Shown here: one piece after another, positions 61,844 to 64,000 of the stretch
Numbering within the stretch: position 1 is the stretch's first letter
How the letters are laid out: every line of letters starts with the position of its first letter
Assembly: GCF_000426305.1 (NCBI RefSeq)
Contig: NZ_KE384519.1
Coordinates: 38,446 to 102,445, forward strand
Direction: 5' to 3'
From: Anaerovorax odorimutans DSM 5092
Lineage (GTDB): Bacteria; Bacillota; Clostridia; Peptostreptococcales; Anaerovoracaceae
Length of the DNA stretch: 64,000 bases
Made by a program: the position numbers and the translations under genes
Notes under the pieces: generated by a model
What the model was told of the DNA's origin: nothing
Database searches by the model: none
Seen by the model: only the letters and a program-made list of their open reading frames with translations

Positions 61844-61974
61844 TATAATCAATTGAATTTTGTGAAAATTAATTTTATACTTGTCTTTTTATAAAAAAAT
61901 GATATTATAAATATAATGCATGATAATTTGAAAAATCAATAGTGATTTTTCTATAATAAATAGGAGGATAATAT

Positions 61975-63153
61975 ATGAAAGAAGTGGTAATTGTAAGTGC
62001 TGTAAGAACTCCAATAGGAAGTTTTGGTGGGACTTTAAAAGGTACACCTGCTGTAACTCTTGGGACAGTTTCAGTAAAAGAAGCAATAAAAAGAGCTGGC
62101 ATTGATGCATCAATAATTGATGAAGTAGTTTTAGGATGCGTTCTTCAAGGTGGCTTAGGTCAGAATGTTGCTAGACAAGTTGCTATTCATGCGGGAATTC
62201 CAAAGGAAGTTCCAGCATTTACTTTAAATAAGGTTTGTGGTTCTGGATTGAGAGCTGTTGGTCTTGCTGCACAAATGATCAAAGCAGGAGATGCTGATTG
62301 TGTACTTGCAGGAGGAACAGAATGCATGAGTCAGGCTGGATATCTAATGAATGAAGCTAGATGGGGCGCAAGAATGAACGACGCTAAGATGGTTGACATT
62401 ATGGTGCACGATGGATTATGGGACGCTTTCAACGACTATCACATGGGTATCACAGCAGAAAATATTGCTGAACAATGGGGACTTACAAGAGAAGAATTAG
62501 ACGCATTTTCAGCAGCTTCTCAGCAAAAAGCTGAAGCTGCAATTAAAGCAGGAAGATTCAAGGATGAAATTGTTCCTGTAGAAGTTCCACAAAGAAAAGG
62601 CGATCCTATCGTGTTTGATACAGACGAACATCCTAAGTTTGGTACAACAGCAGAAGGAATAGCTAAATTAAGACCAGCATTCAAAAAAGACGGAGTGGTA
62701 ACAGCTGCTAACGCATCCGGTATTAATGATAGTAGTGCTGCATTTATTGTAATGTCAAAGGAAAAGGCTGATGAACTCGGATTAAAGTATCTTTGCAAGA
62801 TCGTATCATATGCATCTGCAGGAGTAGATCCATCAATCATGGGTATCGGACCAGTTCCATCTTCTAAAAAAGCTCTTGAAAAAGCTGGTTTGAAAATTGA
62901 TGATATGGATCTTATTGAAGCAAACGAAGCTTTCGCTGCTCAGTCAGTAGCAGTAGGTAAAGAATTAGGATTTGATCCTGAAAAATTAAATGTAAACGGA
63001 GGAGCAATAGCTCTTGGACATCCAATCGGAGCATCTGGTGCTAGAATTCTTGTTACATTGATTCATGAAATGATTAAGAGAGATTCTAAAAAAGGTCTTG
63101 CTACTCTTTGTATCGGTGGTGGACAAGGAACTGCACTTATCGTAGAAAGATAG
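61975..63153 (+). CDS. thlA: Acetyl-CoA C-acetyltransferase (thiolase)
   Basis: 392 residues, standard length. The active-site cysteine lies in [12 protein letters not shown] (about 88), the second histidine in [16 protein letters not shown] (about 348) and the second cysteine in [10 protein letters not shown] (about 378). Condenses two acetyl-CoA to acetoacetyl-CoA, the first step of butyrate-type fermentation, or cleaves it in degradation. RBS AGGAGG. Codon use is richer in G/C third positions than its neighbours, as often in highly expressed genes. Followed by two terminators. Confidence 0.95.
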   Translation: MKEVVIVSAVRTPIGSFGGTLKGTPAVTLGTVSVKEAIKRAGIDASIIDEVVLGCVLQGGLGQNVARQVAIHAGIPKEVPAFTLNKVCGSGLRAVGLAAQMIKAGDADCVLAGGTECMSQAGYLMNEARWGARMNDAKMVDIMVHDGLWDAFNDYHMGITAENIAEQWGLTREELDAFSAASQQKAEAAIKAGRFKDEIVPVEVPQRKGDPIVFDTDEHPKFGTTAEGIAKLRPAFKKDGVVTAANASGINDSSAAFIVMSKEKADELGLKYLCKIVSYASAGVDPSIMGIGPVPSSKKALEKAGLKIDDMDLIEANEAFAAQSVAVGKELGFDPEKLNVNGGAIALGHPIGASGARILVTLIHEMIKRDSKKGLATLCIGGGQGTALIVER

Positions 63154-63178
63154 TAAAATATAAATATTTAGTATTTTC

Positions 63179-63217
63179 ATGTTGGGGTGACGAAAAATCG
63201 TTACTCCAACATTTTTG
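63179..63217 (+). terminator. Terminator of thlA
   Basis: Perfect 14-bp arms ATGTTGGGGTGACG-like / CGTTACTCCAACAT with an AAAAAT loop (one wobble) and a T tract. Confidence 0.85.
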
Positions 63218-63248
63218 TTTCTTTTTAAGAGGGCTTTAAGTTAATAAT

Positions 63249-63290
63249 AATAAAATCCCCAAGACAGCTTTTTCTTTGGGGATTTTATTA
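63249..63290. terminator. Bidirectional terminator between thlA and the Lrp gene
   Basis: AATAAAATCCCCAAGA / TCTTTGGGGATTTTATT hairpin, A/T tracts on both sides. Confidence 0.85.
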
Positions 63291-63292
63291 AT

Positions 63293-63745
63293 TTATTCAT
63301 TTAATGGTGATACGCTGTGAAGATGTTTTACACTTGATAATATTACATTAGTTTGTGTTCTCTTAATTCCGGGAAGGCTTTTTATTCTATTCATAAGGGC
63401 TTCCAAAGTGGCGGTATTTTTTGTAGTAATTTTTAATAGATAATCGTATTCCCCTGTTACATAATGACATTCCAAAATTTCATGTTCTTTTTTTACAGTT
63501 TCAAGGAATGTATTTGTGTGAGTAGGACACTCTAGACTTATATTCATCATTACTGAAAGGTCTTGTCCAAGTGTATTTCTGTTTAAAATAACAGTATATT
63601 TTTCGATAATATTTGAGTGCTCTAATTTCTTTAGTCTTTCGCTGACTGCTGAAAGAGAAAGATCAACAGCCTTACTTAGCTCAGAAATGGATGCTCGTGA
63701 ATTATCTTGAAGGATAGCTAAAATTTTAGCATCAATAATATCCAC
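63293..63745 (-). CDS. Lrp/AsnC-family transcriptional regulator
   Basis: 150 residues. N-terminal AsnC-type helix-turn-helix (about 1-60: DIIDAKILAILQDNSRASI, ELSKAVDLSLSAVSERLKKLE) and C-terminal RAM effector-binding domain (about 65-140: MNISLECPTHTNTF, ECHYVTGEYDYLLKITTKN, SLPGIKRTQTNVILSS). Binds DNA as an oligomer in response to an amino acid, usually near its own gene. RBS AAGGAGG. Target unknown; transcribed towards thlA. Confidence 0.92.
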   Translation of the reverse strand: MDIIDAKILAILQDNSRASISELSKAVDLSLSAVSERLKKLEHSNIIEKYTVILNRNTLGQDLSVMMNISLECPTHTNTFLETVKKEHEILECHYVTGEYDYLLKITTKNTATLEALMNRIKSLPGIKRTQTNVILSSVKHLHSVSPLNE

Positions 63746-63920
63746 AAAAGTTCCTCCTTAGGTTATAAATAATAATAAATCTTTTATAATTTTACCAATA
63801 TAAAAATATAAAAGCAATTAAAAATATGTTTTAATATTATAAAAAATATATATTAGGGCATAATTGAGCATATTATAATAATTTATTCAGTCTAGTCTTG
63901 TAAATTAGATTGTGTTATAA

Positions 63921-64000
63921 TGGTTCCAATGATTGAGACAGCGTTGCTGCAAGGAAGGAACCATTGAAACATGTATGGAAGTTCGTGTCATGTTATAATG
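63921..64000 (+). ncRNA. Structured RNA candidate, copy 2 (truncated by window end)
   Basis: Aligns without gaps to the minus-strand element that starts at 26109: shared TTGAGACAGC-N-TTGCTG, CATTGAA, TGGAAG and GTGTCATGTTATAAT. The basal stem is TGGTTCC (63921-63927) with GGAACCA (63957-63963), against TGATTTC with GAGATCA in copy 1: two pairs change in both bases. The 3' part lies beyond the window. Confidence 0.58.

Noticed and set aside
63916..63921. TATAAT as the promoter -10 of RNA candidate copy 2
   Set aside because: Its start site would fall about 63928, behind the 5' strand of the covarying stem, so it cannot serve an RNA that includes the stem.
1..64000. tRNA, rRNA, insertion sequences, phage integrases or attachment sites
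   Set aside because: No T-loop GTTCGAATC-type sequences in a tRNA context, no transposase or integrase coding region and no terminal repeats flanking a gene were found by reading.

Overview
The window is AT-rich, with dense short operons, strong GGAGG-type ribosome binding sites, S-layer homology (SLH) proteins, Lrp, MocR and P-II regulators, ECF transport and strictly anaerobic enzymology (2Fe-2S molybdenum hydroxylases, many Fe-S flavoproteins, radical SAM enzymes). This fits an anaerobic, amino-acid or aldehyde metabolising member of the Clostridia (Sedimentibacter-like is a guess, not shown). No rRNA, tRNA, insertion sequence, phage gene or CRISPR array was seen.

Layout. (1) 1-7.9 kb: secreted and surface proteins with bacterial Ig-like (Big_5-type) domains, two with C-terminal SLH triplets, three small ones with a C-terminal membrane anchor. 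(2) 8.0-12.9 kb: tungstate ABC transporter tupA/tupB/tupC, a 5-formyltetrahydrofolate cyclo-ligase on the other strand, and moeA. (3) 13.0-17.4 kb: two tandem dCache chemoreceptors. (4) 17.6-39.6 kb: a large molybdenum/tungsten hydroxylase region. It holds two aldehyde-oxidoreductase-type enzymes (Desulfovibrio MOP family), each followed by its own FAD/Fe-S/CCG oxidoreductase, a remnant of a third enzyme, two more MoeA-related proteins, a ThiF/MoeB-like protein, and the accessory set related to D. vulgaris DVU_1551-1558 (small redox protein, methyltransferase, C-GCAxxG-C-C protein, radical SAM TrsS-like protein, DUF5714 protein, short CoA-ligase-like protein). (5) 39.7-44.9 kb: a TOBE-domain regulator divergent from modABC, xdhC and a MocA-like nucleotidyltransferase fused to a histidine phosphatase. 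(6) 45-64 kb: ordinary chromosome: MocR regulator/ECF transporter, pyruvate carboxylase, glycosyltransferase, patatin, a radical SAM DNA-repair-type pair, sirtuin, DUF1538/P-II genes, surE, isochorismatase-like hydrolase, DUF2156, thiolase and an Lrp regulator.

Regulation links regions 1, 2 and 4. Five leaders share the conserved core of the molybdenum/tungsten cofactor (Moco/Tuco) riboswitch, each followed by a terminator or terminator-like hairpin: ahead of a surface-protein operon (2955), upstream of tupA (7987), ahead of both oxidoreductases (17597 and a core-mutated copy at 30035) and ahead of the enzyme remnant (35570). A sixth, decayed copy lies at 7340. The surface proteins therefore seem to belong to the Mo/W regulon, and this is the least expected feature of the window.

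Other strong observations: a 36-bp perfect palindrome (40327-40362) that contains two oppositely directed consensus sigma-A promoters between the TOBE regulator and modA; a two-copy RNA-like element (25975-26109 minus, 63921-64000 plus) whose basal stem shows compensatory changes; loss of Fe-S ligand cysteines in one of the two paralogous oxidoreductase partners; and a MocR regulator without the PLP-binding lysine.
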